DNA of 42,316 nt from CAZMGD01 sp964565705 (GCA_964565705.1 CAZMGD010000027.1:1-42316); one strand, 5' to 3'. Positions 23,105 to 32,224 are shown, numbered from the stretch's first letter. Made by a program: numbers and translations. The notes: generated from the sequence alone by a model not told the origin.

Positions 23105-24100
23105 TCAGCCGGTGAGCTTCCAGAGGCGCTCGAAGCCGATGATCCGGCCCAGCGAGATGCCGAGGGCCTCCTTCATCTCCCGTGACAGCTCGTCACCGCC
23201 CTGCACCGGGCTGGTCCGGGTGGGTGACGTGTAGGCCGTGAGTCCCAGCTCCTGGGCGATCAGCCGTGACCGCAGGCTGTGGTACGGGTCGGTCACGAGC
23301 AGCACCCGCTCCCACCCCCGCTCCTCGGCGACACCGGCGAAGTTCGACAGCGACTCCCACGTGCTGGCCCCGGTGTCCTCCATCGAGATCGCCTCGGCGG
23401 GCACGCCGTGCTCGATCAGGTAGTTCCGCGACGATTCCGCCTCCGTGTACGCGTCGCCGGGCTGGTTGCCGCCGGTGACGAAGACGTCGGACGCGAGACC
23501 CTGGTCCCAGAGCTCGACGGTGTGGTCGAGTCGTGCCTGCAGCTGCGGCGAGGGGCGGCCGTTGTACTGGGCGGCGCCGAGCACCACGATCACGTCCACC
23601 GGCCGCGCCTGGTCACGGCTCGCCGTGAGCCGCACCAGCACGAAGTTGACGCCGACGTAGGCGATGCCCGCGACCACCACGAGGGCGAACAGCTTGAACG
23701 CTCGCCGCCACCAGCGTCGGCGATGACGGCGCTGCGAGCGTTCGAACTCCGGGGCGTACTGCGCGCCGGGGGGCGGGGTGGCCGCCGGCATCACGGTCGT
23801 GGAGTCGGTGGACACCACCGGCATGACCAGCGTGGCGTCTCGCCCGGTGGCGGGCATCGTCGTGGTGGCGTCCGAGGAGACGGTGGGCATCACCGTCGTC
23901 GGGTCCTCACCGGTGACCGGTGCGGGCGGTGGCGCCGCGGGAACTTCGGCGGTGACGTCGGCGCCGTGCGGACCGCTGGCCGGCTCCGCGCCACGTCGAG
24001 TCGTGGACGCCCACAGCGGATCCACGACCGGGGGCGGCGGCACCTCCGGCAACTCCCGAGTCGGGTCGGGCTGCTGCCCGGGGGGCGGGGTCGAGCTCAC
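23105..24100 (-). CDS. YdcF/SanA-like DUF218 membrane protein with repeat-bearing cytoplasmic tail
   Basis: A 331-residue protein. The first 125 residues are disordered, Pro/Thr-rich, and contain four 11-residue repeats (66-109). A very basic stretch (RRHRRRWWRR) precedes a single membrane helix at about 135-157 (FKLFALVVVAGIAYVGVNFVL). From residue 168 comes a DUF218 domain: VDVIVVLGAAQYNGRPSPQLQARLD, VTGGNQPGDAYTEAESSRNYLIEHG, and VLLVTDPYHSLRSR. The domain is thought to act outside the cytoplasm in envelope or vancomycin-sensitivity functions; the reaction is unknown. Positive-inside logic puts the repeat region in the cytoplasm. GTG start at 24100 overlaps the gltX stop by GTGA. Confidence 0.88.
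   Translation of the reverse strand: MSSTPPPGQQPDPTRELPEVPPPPVVDPLWASTTRRGAEPASGPHGADVTAEVPAAPPPAPVTGEDPTTVMPTVSSDATTTMPATGRDATLVMPVVSTDSTTVMPAATPPPGAQYAPEFERSQRRHRRRWWRRAFKLFALVVVAGIAYVGVNFVLVRLTASRDQARPVDVIVVLGAAQYNGRPSPQLQARLDHTVELWDQGLASDVFVTGGNQPGDAYTEAESSRNYLIEHGVPAEAISMEDTGASTWESLSNFAGVAEERGWERVLLVTDPYHSLRSRLIAQELGLTAYTSPTRTSPVQGGDELSREMKEALGISLGRIIGFERLWKLTG
23774..23905 (-). repeat. Four tandem 11-residue repeats (D-x-T-x-x-MP) in the YdcF-like protein
   Basis: Residues 66-109 of the YdcF-like protein read as DPTTVMPTVSS, DATTTMPATGR, DATLVMPVVST and DSTTVMPAATP, a strict 11-residue period with invariant D, T and MP. The codons vary between copies, so the repeat is kept at protein level rather than being a fresh DNA duplication. 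The helical register suggests a set of equivalent Thr sites, for instance for a Ser/Thr kinase, but no such role is shown. Confidence 0.8.
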
Positions 24101-25509
24101 GCGGCGAGGGCCGCCTGCAGGCGCTGGAGCACGGTCTCGCGGCCGAGCAGTTCGAGCGACTCGAACAGCGGGGGCCCGACGGGACGGCCCAGCACAGCGA
24201 TCCGGATCGGCGCCTGGGCCTTGCCGAGCTTCAGCCCGTGCGTCTCGCCGATCCGCTCCAGCGCGGCGTGGAGCGACGCCGTGTCCCACGAGAGGGTGGT
24301 CGCCTCGGCAGTGAACTCGCGCAGCACGGCCGCGGCCGCCTCGTTCGAGGTCGCCTTCTCGAACGCCGCGCGATCGACGTCCGGCCGCTCCACGAACAGG
24401 AAGTCGACCATCGCCGGCACCTCGCCGAGCGTGGCCACGCGCGTCTGCACCAGCGGGGCGATCGCCCGGAACACCTCAGCGTCGAAGCGCTCGGCCGGCC
24501 AGGGGCTGTCGGGCCCGGTGATCCACGGCTGGCAACGTGCGACGAACTCGTCGACCGGGAGCGCGCGGATGTGGTCGCCGTTGAACGCCCGCAGCTTCTT
24601 CTCGTCGAAGAACGCCGGCGAGTGGTTCACGTCCTCCAGCCGGAACGTGTCCTCGATGACCTGCCAGGGAACGATCTCGCTGTCACCGGCGGGCGCCCAG
24701 CCGAGGGTCATGAGGTAGTTCACCATCGCCTCGGCGAGGTAGCCCTCGTCGCGGTACTGCTCCAGGGCGACCTTGTCGCGGCGCTTCGACAGCTTCTTGC
24801 GCTGCTCGTTGACCAGCACCGGCACGTGCGCCCACGCCGGCGGCGCGTGGCCGAGCGCCTCCCACAACAGCTGCTGCTTCGGCGTGTTCGGGAGGTGCTC
24901 CTCGGCGCGCACCACGTGGGTGATGCCCATCTCGATGTCGTCGACCACGTTGGCGATCAAGAACACCGGGGTGCCGTTGCTGCGCAGCAGCACGAAGTCC
25001 TCGATCGTCTCGTTGGCGAACTCCACCTTGCCCCGCACCGCGTCGTCGACGACGGTGACGCCCTCTGGCACGCGAAAGCGCAAGGCCCGTCCCGGGCCAG
25101 GGCCGAGGCCGCGGTCGCGCGAGTAGCCGTCGTAGCCCTGCGTGCCGGACGCCTTCGCCCGCTCCTGCATCTGCTCGCCGGTCAGATCGCAGTAGTACGC
25201 GTGCCCGGCGGCGAACAGCCGGTGGGCAGCGGCGGCGTGCGCGTCGGCGTAGCTGCTCTGGAAGTACGGCCCCTCGAACGTCGGATCGTCGGCGCCGATC
25301 CCGATCCAGGCGAGCGCATCGACGATCCCCTGCGTCCACTCCGGACGGTTGCGGGCTTCGTCGGTGTCCTCGATCCGCAGGACGAACCGGCCGCCCTCAC
25401 GCTTGGCCAGCGCCCAGTTGTAGAGCGCGGTGCGCGCACCGCCGACGTGGAAGAAGCCGGTCGGGGACGGTGCAAAGCGGTAACGAGGCTGGTCGGGCAC
25501 GGTGCTCAA
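24097..25509 (-). CDS. gltX: Glutamyl-tRNA synthetase
   Basis: A 470-residue class I synthetase charging tRNA with glutamate. The HIGH-type motif is PSPTGFFHVGGART (HVGG at 21-24); the KMSKS loop is KLSKR at 239-243. Between them are LRIEDTDEARN, the tRNA-acceptor binding LRFRVPEG region, LLRSNGTPVFLIANVVDD and the RAEEHLPNTPKQ helix; the C-terminal anticodon-binding helices end with GLKLGKAQAPIRIAVLGR. ATG start at 25509. In actinobacteria, which generally lack GlnRS, this enzyme is typically non-discriminating and also misacylates tRNA-Gln for GatCAB; both tRNAs lie within 1.3 kb downstream. Overlaps the YdcF-like gene by four bases. Confidence 0.97.
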   Translation of the reverse strand: MSTVPDQPRYRFAPSPTGFFHVGGARTALYNWALAKREGGRFVLRIEDTDEARNRPEWTQGIVDALAWIGIGADDPTFEGPYFQSSYADAHAAAAHRLFAAGHAYYCDLTGEQMQERAKASGTQGYDGYSRDRGLGPGPGRALRFRVPEGVTVVDDAVRGKVEFANETIEDFVLLRSNGTPVFLIANVVDDIEMGITHVVRAEEHLPNTPKQQLLWEALGHAPPAWAHVPVLVNEQRKKLSKRRDKVALEQYRDEGYLAEAMVNYLMTLGWAPAGDSEIVPWQVIEDTFRLEDVNHSPAFFDEKKLRAFNGDHIRALPVDEFVARCQPWITGPDSPWPAERFDAEVFRAIAPLVQTRVATLGEVPAMVDFLFVERPDVDRAAFEKATSNEAAAAVLREFTAEATTLSWDTASLHAALERIGETHGLKLGKAQAPIRIAVLGRPVGPPLFESLELLGRETVLQRLQAALAA

Positions 25510-25662
25510 CGCTACCGAGCATGGTCCCCCGCCGCCGGTCGCCCGATCACCGAGCCGGTGACAGAACCGACAAGACGCCGACCTGGATCACAGCCACCAA
25601 CCTTCTGACACCACCCCAGTTCACCGAGCCAGTCGTTGCGGCTTCGCGAGCGCAGCGAGCCA

Positions 25663-28600
25663 TCAAATACTGCTGAGGGCGAGGTTGCGGAGCTGGCGGA
25701 CGCCGACGGTCAGCGACGTCAGGTCGACGATGCCGGTACGGGCGATGTCGGCGAACATCGCCCGTACCCGACCGACCGGGCGTTCATTGGCTGCGAGCCA
25801 CGCCTCGACGCCGGCGCCAGCCTCGACGACCGACGACGTGAGCTCGATCTGCACGGCCAGGAGGTCGTCGCGCAGCGCGCTGCGCGACTGCGTCTGCCAG
25901 CGGTTCGTGCGCGGCAGCGCACCGATCCCCTCCCAGAGCCAGGTGGCCTCCAGCGCGTCGAACACCTCCCAGTAGGTGGCGGCGACCTCGGCCACGGGGC
26001 GGGAGCCGGCAGCATCGACGATGTCGAACGCGGTGTGCATGAACGGCCACAGCGACGACGCCATCGCCAGATCCTCGGGCACGCCGAGCACCAGCCGGCT
26101 GGCCTCCAGCGATCGCGCCGTCGCCGCCAGTGGACCGCGCAGCAGGTCGTGCAAGACGGCCTGCACCTCGCGCACGCCGGGCCCGAGCTCGTCGACGACG
26201 GCACCGATGTCGAGCGGTGGGCGGCGGTGGCGCAGCAGCCACAGCGCCGAACGCTCGACCATCCGCCGGGCTTCCAGGAAGAGGTCGATCTGGACGTCGA
26301 ACTTGACGATCGTCTCCAACGCGTCGATCTCGTTCCACAGCGCGACCACCCGGTGGATGTCGCGGGCGGCGACCCATGCCCGGGCGACGTCGGCGACGCC
26401 GGCCCCCGTCTCCTCCGACATGCGGTGGTCGAACGAGATGCCCTGGAGGTTGACCATCTGGTTGACGAGCTGGGTGGCGACGATCTCACGGCGCAGGCGG
26501 TGCCGCTCGATCTGCGGGCGGAAGCGGTCGCGCAGCGGCGTCGGGAAGTAGCGCACGAGCTCGTCGATGAGGTGCGGGTCGTCGGGCAGCTCGGACGCGG
26601 TGATCTCCTGCACGTCGGCCGTCTTCGTGTACGCCAGCATCACCGCGAACTCGGGCGTGGTCAGACCCTGGCCCGCCGCCTGGCGCTCGGCGAAGGCCTT
26701 GTCGTTGGGCAGGAACTCGAGCGCCCGGTCCAGCCACCCCTCGGCCTCCAGCAGCTGGAGGTAGCGGGCGTGCACGTTGGCCATCGGCAGGGCCTGGCGG
26801 CGCGCCACCGCCAGAGCGAGGGTCTGGGCCCGGTTGTCGTCGAGCACGAGCTCGGCCACCTCGTCGGTCATCGACGCCAGGAGCGACGGACGCTCGTCCG
26901 GTACCAGCGCGCCGTCGTCGATCGCCCCGGCGAGGAGGATCTTGATGTTGACCTCGTGGTCGCTGCAGTCCACCCCGGCGGAGTTGTCGATCGCGTCGGT
27001 GTTGATCAGACCACCCGCCAGGGCGTACTCGATGCGGCCGCGCTGGGTGAACCCGAGGTTGCCGCCCTCGCCGACGATGCGGCAGCGCAGCTGCGCGCCG
27101 TCGATCCGAACGGCGTCGTTCGTGCGGTCGCCGACGTCGGCGTGGGTCTCGGTGGAGGCCTTCACGTAGGTGCCGATGCCGCCGTTCCACAGCACATCGA
27201 CGGGGGCCCGGAGGATGGCCCCGATCAGCTCGACGGGCGTCCGCTCGCCGGGATCGATCCCGAGGGCTGCAGCCGCCTGCGCGCTGACGTCGATCTGCTT
27301 GGCGGTGCGCGGGAACACGCCGCCGCCCGCGGAGATCAACGCCGGGTCGTAGTCGGCCCAGCTGCTGCGCGGCAACTCGAACAGTCGCTTGCGTTCGGCG
27401 AAGGACGCCGCAGGTTCCGGCGACGGATCGAGGAACACGTGACGATGGTCGAACGCGGCGAGGAGGTGCACGTGGGGCGAGCGCAGCAGCCCGTTGCCGA
27501 AGACGTCGCCGCTCATGTCGCCAACCCCGACCATCGTCAGCTCGTCGCGGTCGGCGTCCTTGCCGATCGTGCGGGCGTGGCGACGCACGCTCTCCCACGC
27601 GCCGCGGGCGGTGATGCCCATCTCCTTGTGGTCGTACCCGACGCTGCCCCCGGACGCGAACGCGTCGCCGAGCCAGAAGCCGTGGTCGGCGGAGATCGAG
27701 TTGGCGACGTCGCTGAACGTCGCGGTGCCCTTGTCGGCGGCGACGACGAGGTATGGGTCGTCACCGTCGTAGCAGACGGTATGTGGCGGCTGGACCGTGT
27801 CGCCGCGCACGATGTTGTCGGTGACGTCGAGCAACCCGGCGATGAACAGCCGATAGCACGCCTCGGTCTCCGCCCGCATCAGCTCGGGGGTGCTCGGTGG
27901 GCGCTTCAGCACGAAGCCGCCCTTGGCGCCGACCGGCACGATCACCGCGTTCTTCACCATCTGGGCCTTGACGAGACCGAGCACCTCGGTGCGGAAGTCC
28001 TCGCCACGGTCGCTCGCCCGGATGCCGCCGCGAGCGACCATCCCGCCCCGCAGGTGCACCCCCTCGACCGCCGGCGAGCACACCCAGATCTCGAAGCGTG
28101 GCCGGGGCCTGGGCAGATCCGGGATGGCGGTCGGGTCGAACTTGAACACGAGCACGGGGCGCGGGCCCGCCGCAGGGTCGTCGGCGACAGGTCGGTAGGC
28201 GTTGGTGCGCGACGTCGCGTCGATCAGGGCGAGGAACATCCGCCCGACGCGGTCGTCGTCGAGCGAGGGGATCTCGTCGAGCAGCCCGAGCAGCTCGGCG
28301 CGGGCAGCCTCGGCGCCGCGCTCGCGGTCGCCCGCCGGGCGGGCAGGGTCGAAGCGGGCTTCGAACAGGTCGACGAGCAGCCGGGCGACGCGCGGGTAGC
28401 GGGTCAGCACGCCTTCGAGGAACGGCTGGCTGAACGGGAACCGGATCTGGCGCAGGTAGCGCCCGTAGCTGCGCAGGACCTCGACCTGCCGCCCGGAGAG
28501 GCCGGCGGCGACGACGAGGCGGTTGAAGCCGTCGCCCTCGGTGGTGCCGCGGAACAGCCCGGCGAACACCGCCTCGACGTTGGCCCGCGAGCCGTCGTCG

Positions 28601-30447
28601 AGCTCCGCGCCGGTGGGGAGCACGACCCCGATGTCGTACAGCCGCACCGTGCCGGCCGGCAGAGCGAACTCGTACGGGTGCTCATCGGTTGCGCGCAGAC
28701 CGAGGTGCTCGAACAGCGGCATCGTGTCGGCGAGCATCACGGGCGGCCCGCTGCGGAACAGCTTCATCCGCCAGACGCCATCGGCCCGTTGCGACAGCGC
28801 GACGTCGAGCCCATCGACGATGCCGGCCAGCCGGTCGACCCGCTGCAGGTCGTCGATGGCCCGTTCGGGAGGGACCGCCACGGCGTAGTCGAACGGCACG
28901 CCGGGCGCGATCCGGTCGTGGAGGGCGAGTCCCGGCACCTCCCCGAGCGCGCCGACGAGCTCTTCACGAACGAACTCGCCCCACGGCGCGGTGAGCGCGT
29001 CCACCTCGGCTGCCAGGGCGTCGAGGTCGGGCATGGGCAGATCTGGCGCCTCGCGGCGAACCGTCACGGTGATGCGCGCCAGCGCGCCCGCACCGACCAT
29101 CGTGTCGAGGGACGCGCGCTGGGCGCCGAAGCGTTCGGACACGAGGTTGCACACGCGCTGCGGGACGTCGGCCTCGAACCGCTTGGCCGGCAGGTACACG
29201 AGGACGGTGACCCAGGGCCCAGTCGGCTCCGGCTGCGCGAACACGCGGACGATCTGACGGTCTTGCAGGGCGACGATGCCCATCGCCAGGTCGTACAGCG
29301 GACCCCGGCTCATCTCGAACAGCTCGTCGCGCGGGAACGTCTCGAGCACGGTGCGCAGCGTGCGGTCGGCGTGGCTGTTCGGCCCGTAGCCACTGCGCTC
29401 GATCACGGCGCGCACTCGGTCGCGCACGTACGGGATCGTGGTGACGCTGGCCCGCCGGGCGTCGGCGGAGAAGAGGCCGAGGAACCGGCGCTCGCCGGTG
29501 ACAGCGCCCGACGAGTCGAACGTGCGCACGGCCACGCACGTCGGACGCACGGGTCGGTACACGGTGCTCTCGGCGTCGGCGCGCGAGGCCGCGAACAACC
29601 GTTCGTCGGCGACTGCCGGGCCCTCCGTGGCCCCGGGCACGCCGAGCTCCGAGCCGGGCACCAGCGTCCGCGATCCGTCTGCGGCGACGGTGAAGTCGGC
29701 GGCGGCGAGGAACACGAAGTTGTCCTCGACCAGCCAGTCCAGCAGCGCCCGCACTGCATCGACGATCGCCGGCGGCACGCCGGTCGGTGGCGCGCCACGC
29801 AGGTCGGCGGCCGCGTGGAGCGCGCGGGTGCGCATCGGCACGAAGCCGGCGACGACCTGGTGCACCGCGGCGACGGTGCTCCGGACCCCCTGGGCGATCC
29901 GTTGCGCCCGCGCCGGGTCGCACCGGTCGACGACGATCAGCGTCCATGCCTCGGGCCGGCCGTCCATACCGAAGCCCGTGATCACACCGGACGGATCGCG
30001 TGCGACGGTCAGCTGCGGCAGCACCATGAGGTGCACGCCGACGCCCTGACGCTCGAGCTCGATGCGCATCGAGTCGACGAGGAACGGCGCGTCGTCGCAC
30101 ACGCTGAGCAGCAGTGAGCGCGATGATCCCTCCGACGATCGGACCTCGAGCAGCGACTGGCCGGGCTGGCGCTCACGGCCGATGCCCCAGTGGGCGACCG
30201 TGACCTCGTACAGCTCGTCCAGCGAGGACTCGTCGAGGTCGTCCTCGGCGACCTGGCTCCAGTAGCGCCGGGCGAACTCGACCAGCAGCGGTTCGTCCGC
30301 CCGCCGGGCGACGAGCAGTGAGACCAGCTGCTCGATCGCGGGCGCGGGCCGCGCCTCGGCGAAGACCGAGCGATCCAGTGTTCCTCCGACCAGGTCCGGG
30401 AGCTCCGAGCCCTCGCCCGGACCGCCCGCATCGACGACAGCGTCCAT
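25663..30447 (-). CDS. gdh: NAD-dependent glutamate dehydrogenase, large type (GDH-180 class)
   Basis: A 1,594-residue enzyme oxidatively deaminating glutamate to 2-oxoglutarate, in the size range of mycobacterial and Streptomyces large GDHs. The N-terminal 700 residues are regulatory ACT-like modules (SLLLSVCDDAPFLVDSMRIEL; a FPRDELFEMS segment). The catalytic domain follows at about 710-1230: VEGVHLRGGMVARGGIRASD, VKNAVIVPVGAKGGFVLKR with the substrate lysines, YDHKEMGITARGAWESV, GVGDMSGDVFGNGLL (dinucleotide fold) and RCRIVGEGGNLGFTQRGR. A helical C-terminal domain of about 350 residues ends the chain. ATG at 30447 with a weak ribosome-binding site. Monocistronic: gltX lies 153 bases downstream, and DUF2237 is divergent. 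Confidence 0.96.
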   Translation of the reverse strand: MDAVVDAGGPGEGSELPDLVGGTLDRSVFAEARPAPAIEQLVSLLVARRADEPLLVEFARRYWSQVAEDDLDESSLDELYEVTVAHWGIGRERQPGQSLLEVRSSEGSSRSLLLSVCDDAPFLVDSMRIELERQGVGVHLMVLPQLTVARDPSGVITGFGMDGRPEAWTLIVVDRCDPARAQRIAQGVRSTVAAVHQVVAGFVPMRTRALHAAADLRGAPPTGVPPAIVDAVRALLDWLVEDNFVFLAAADFTVAADGSRTLVPGSELGVPGATEGPAVADERLFAASRADAESTVYRPVRPTCVAVRTFDSSGAVTGERRFLGLFSADARRASVTTIPYVRDRVRAVIERSGYGPNSHADRTLRTVLETFPRDELFEMSRGPLYDLAMGIVALQDRQIVRVFAQPEPTGPWVTVLVYLPAKRFEADVPQRVCNLVSERFGAQRASLDTMVGAGALARITVTVRREAPDLPMPDLDALAAEVDALTAPWGEFVREELVGALGEVPGLALHDRIAPGVPFDYAVAVPPERAIDDLQRVDRLAGIVDGLDVALSQRADGVWRMKLFRSGPPVMLADTMPLFEHLGLRATDEHPYEFALPAGTVRLYDIGVVLPTGAELDDGSRANVEAVFAGLFRGTTEGDGFNRLVVAAGLSGRQVEVLRSYGRYLRQIRFPFSQPFLEGVLTRYPRVARLLVDLFEARFDPARPAGDRERGAEAARAELLGLLDEIPSLDDDRVGRMFLALIDATSRTNAYRPVADDPAAGPRPVLVFKFDPTAIPDLPRPRPRFEIWVCSPAVEGVHLRGGMVARGGIRASDRGEDFRTEVLGLVKAQMVKNAVIVPVGAKGGFVLKRPPSTPELMRAETEACYRLFIAGLLDVTDNIVRGDTVQPPHTVCYDGDDPYLVVAADKGTATFSDVANSISADHGFWLGDAFASGGSVGYDHKEMGITARGAWESVRRHARTIGKDADRDELTMVGVGDMSGDVFGNGLLRSPHVHLLAAFDHRHVFLDPSPEPAASFAERKRLFELPRSSWADYDPALISAGGGVFPRTAKQIDVSAQAAAALGIDPGERTPVELIGAILRAPVDVLWNGGIGTYVKASTETHADVGDRTNDAVRIDGAQLRCRIVGEGGNLGFTQRGRIEYALAGGLINTDAIDNSAGVDCSDHEVNIKILLAGAIDDGALVPDERPSLLASMTDEVAELVLDDNRAQTLALAVARRQALPMANVHARYLQLLEAEGWLDRALEFLPNDKAFAERQAAGQGLTTPEFAVMLAYTKTADVQEITASELPDDPHLIDELVRYFPTPLRDRFRPQIERHRLRREIVATQLVNQMVNLQGISFDHRMSEETGAGVADVARAWVAARDIHRVVALWNEIDALETIVKFDVQIDLFLEARRMVERSALWLLRHRRPPLDIGAVVDELGPGVREVQAVLHDLLRGPLAATARSLEASRLVLGVPEDLAMASSLWPFMHTAFDIVDAAGSRPVAEVAATYWEVFDALEATWLWEGIGALPRTNRWQTQSRSALRDDLLAVQIELTSSVVEAGAGVEAWLAANERPVGRVRAMFADIARTGIVDLTSLTVGVRQLRNLALSSI

Positions 30448-30525
30448 GGTGTCCCATCCAGCACCGACAGCGCCGGCAGTGCTGCGGTGACCCTACTGCG
30501 GCCCTCGTTGTGCTCGAATGACCCT

Positions 30526-30897
30526 ATGCCGACCACCCAGATGAACGTCCTCGGTGGGGAGCTGCAGCCGTGCTCGTTCGAGCCGCTGACCGGCTACTAC
30601 CGCACCGGCTGCTGCGAGAGCCGCGGCGACGACCCGGGCATGCACGTCGTGTGCGTCGAGTTGACCGAGGAGTTCCTCGAGTTCTCCAAGGGCGTCGGCA
30701 ACGACCTCAGCACCCCGATGCCCCAGTACGGCTTCGCCGGCCTGGTAGCCGGCGACCGGTGGTGCCTGTGCGCCGATCGCTGGTCGGAGGCACTCGAGGC
30801 CGGCGCCGCGCCGAGGGTGCACCTCGAGTCCACCCACCTCCTCGCCCTCGAGTACGTGTCGCTCGCCGACCTCCAGGCGCACGCGGTCGCGCCGTGA
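30526..30897 (+). CDS. DUF2237 family protein
   Basis: A 123-residue cytoplasmic protein that is a textbook DUF2237: MNVLGGELQPCSFEPLTGYYRTGCC, MHVVCVELTEEFLEFSK, GNDLSTPMPQYGF, GDRWCLCADRWSEAL and a C-terminal LESTHLLALEYVSLADLQAHA. Six conserved cysteines (in PC, GCC, VC and WCLC) suggest metal or redox chemistry but no function is established. ATG at 30526 is the conserved start; there is no clear ribosome-binding site, consistent with a short-leader mRNA. The following enoyl-CoA hydratase starts in a GTGA overlap with its stop. Confidence 0.92.
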   Translation: MPTTQMNVLGGELQPCSFEPLTGYYRTGCCESRGDDPGMHVVCVELTEEFLEFSKGVGNDLSTPMPQYGFAGLVAGDRWCLCADRWSEALEAGAAPRVHLESTHLLALEYVSLADLQAHAVAP

Positions 30898-31673
30898 CCG
30901 TCTCGACCGCCCGCCACGACGACGTGCTGGTCGTGACGATCGAACGTCCCGAGGCTCGCAACGCTGTGGACGGTCCGACGGCCTCCGCCCTCGTCGACGC
31001 GTTCGACGCGTTCGACGGCGACGACTCCGTGCGCGTCGCGATCCTGACGGGCGCGGGCACCACGTTCTGTGCCGGCGCCGACCTGAAGGCAGTGGCGTCC
31101 CGGCGCGGCAACCGGGTGGAGCGCGACGTGACGCTCGACGGTCCGATGGGCCCGACGCGGCGGCTGCTGTCGAAGCCCGTGATCGCCGCTGTGGAGGGCT
31201 ACGCGGTGGCCGGTGGCCTGGAGCTCGCGCTCTGGTGCGACCTGCGCGTCGCCGCCGAGAGCGCCGTGTTCGGCGTGTTCTGCCGCCGGTGGGGGGTGCC
31301 GTTGATCGACGGCGGCACGGTGCGGCTGCCGCGGATCGTCGGCCACGGTCGGGCGCTCGACATGATCCTCACCGGCCGCGAGGTCGGCGCGGCCGAGGCG
31401 TTGCAGTTCGGCCTGGCGACGACGGTCGTGCCCGACGGCGAGGCGCTACCCGCCGCGCTGACCCTCGCCAGGCGGCTCGCCGGGCTACCGCAGATCTGCC
31501 TGCGCAGCGATCGCCTCAGCGCCCACCGGCAGTGGGACCTGCCGTTCGCCGACGCGCTCGCGTACGAGACCGAGGTGGGCCTCGAGACGCTGCTGAGCGG
31601 CGAGGGCCTCGCCGGCGCTCAGCGCTTCGCCGACGGTGCCGGGCGCGGCGGCGCGCCCACCGGCGATCAGTAG
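30894..31673 (+). CDS. Enoyl-CoA hydratase/isomerase (crotonase) family protein
   Basis: A 259-residue crotonase-fold enzyme. The CoA-binding and oxyanion loops are visible as RPEARNAVDGP, CAGADLKAV and VEGYAVAGGLELALWCDLRVAA, followed by FGVFCRRWGVPLIDGGTVRLPRIVG and the trimer helix. The first catalytic glutamate position (in GGLELAL) is kept; at the second, where hydratases usually have Glu in PExGLG, the sequence reads RRWGVPL, so it may be an isomerase or other crotonase rather than a hydratase. GTG start at 30894 overlaps the DUF2237 stop; its 3' end overlaps the convergent PPOX gene by seven bases. Confidence 0.93.
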   Translation: MTVSTARHDDVLVVTIERPEARNAVDGPTASALVDAFDAFDGDDSVRVAILTGAGTTFCAGADLKAVASRRGNRVERDVTLDGPMGPTRRLLSKPVIAAVEGYAVAGGLELALWCDLRVAAESAVFGVFCRRWGVPLIDGGTVRLPRIVGHGRALDMILTGREVGAAEALQFGLATTVVPDGEALPAALTLARRLAGLPQICLRSDRLSAHRQWDLPFADALAYETEVGLETLLSGEGLAGAQRFADGAGRGGAPTGDQ

Positions 31674-32053
31674 CTACCGCGCTGGCGGTCGGGGGTGATC
31701 TGCAGGATCACCCGCTCGCTCTGGATCTCGCCCTGGTAGTCCGTGCCCTGGTAGCGCTGGGCGAGGGCGTCGATGTGGGTCCGGGCGTCGGGCCCGCGGA
31801 CCTCGGACGTCACCCGGCCGCGGACCTCGGCGTAGAGGTACGGGCTCTTCGCGTCCCAGACCGTCACGGTCACTTGGGGGTTCGCTGCGATCGAGCGGTA
31901 CTTGAGACGGTGCACCTCGGTGTTGATCAGGATGTGGTCGTCGGTGGCGTCCACCCACATCACGTGGTTGCCGATGGCCCCATCGGGCAGGTGGAACGCC
32001 AGCGATGCGTAGTTCTGGGCGGTGGCGAGCTGCTTGACGGCGGGTTCGATCAT
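31667..32053 (-). CDS. PPOX-class split-barrel protein, F420-dependent type
   Basis: A 128-residue split-barrel protein. It has the NYASLAFHLPDGAIGNHVMWVD strand pair, HILINTEVHRLKYRSIAANP (the segment that binds the deazaflavin phosphate tail in F420-dependent members) and VTVTVWDAKSPYLYAEVRGRV. The C-terminal SERVILQITPDRQRG strand is typical. Such enzymes are often F420-dependent reductases of quinones or other small molecules; the substrate is unknown. ATG start at 32053; the stop overlaps the convergent crotonase by seven bases. A 57-bp palindromic repeat lies 30 bases upstream of the start, where the promoter is expected. Confidence 0.9.
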   Translation of the reverse strand: MIEPAVKQLATAQNYASLAFHLPDGAIGNHVMWVDATDDHILINTEVHRLKYRSIAANPQVTVTVWDAKSPYLYAEVRGRVTSEVRGPDARTHIDALAQRYQGTDYQGEIQSERVILQITPDRQRGSY

Positions 32054-32082
32054 GCGCCCGACGCTATCGACGACCCGCCCCC

Positions 32083-32139
32083 GCGTTCTCGGGAGCAGAT
32101 CGGGTGCCAGAGCACCCGATCTGCTCCCGAGTTCGATGG
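32083..32139. repeat. 57-bp palindromic repeat, copy 1 (20-bp perfect stem, CAGA loop)
   Basis: CTCGGGAGCAGATCGGGTGC (32088-32107) is followed by loop CAGA and its exact inverse complement (32112-32131). Flanks are GCGTTCT on the left and TTCGATGG on the right. Copy 2 lies at 34473-34529. Position is intergenic between the PPOX start (32053) and the WD40 stop (32225). It could act as a terminator for the WD40 gene or as a dispersed REP/MITE-like element. Confidence 0.9.
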
Positions 32140-32178
32140 TGCGTCAGCGCGAGCGTGCCGGCGGCGGCGGCTCGGGCC

Positions 32179-32222
32179 CGTGGCAGCACCGCTGGCGCGG
32201 CGTGGCAGATCCGTGGCAACGG
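32179..32222 (+). repeat. 11-bp iterons CGTGGCA-N4 at left edge of the WD40 gene
   Basis: CGTGGCA occurs at 32179, 32201 and 32212, i.e. at steps of 22 and 11 bases, and a degenerate CGCTGGC fills the missing position at 32190, giving four consecutive 11-mers. The same spacing recurs at the other edge of the WD40 gene (34453-34474). It runs into the last codons of the WD40 frame. Confidence 0.6.
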
Positions 32223-32224
32223 GT

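Noticed and set aside
25510..25662. Small gene in the gap between gltX and the glutamate dehydrogenase
   Set aside because: The only frame (25470-25676) overlaps both neighbours, lacks a ribosome-binding site and shows no domain-like composition; nothing recognisable is in this gap.
25636..30117. A 1,493-codon open frame antisense to the glutamate dehydrogenase, plus other long antisense frames such as 4153-6009, 6690-7787, 8163-10142 and 10298-12736
   Set aside because: They oppose genes with complete family motifs, their translations are Arg/His/Gln/Asp-rich without domains, and long stop-free antisense frames are expected at this GC content.
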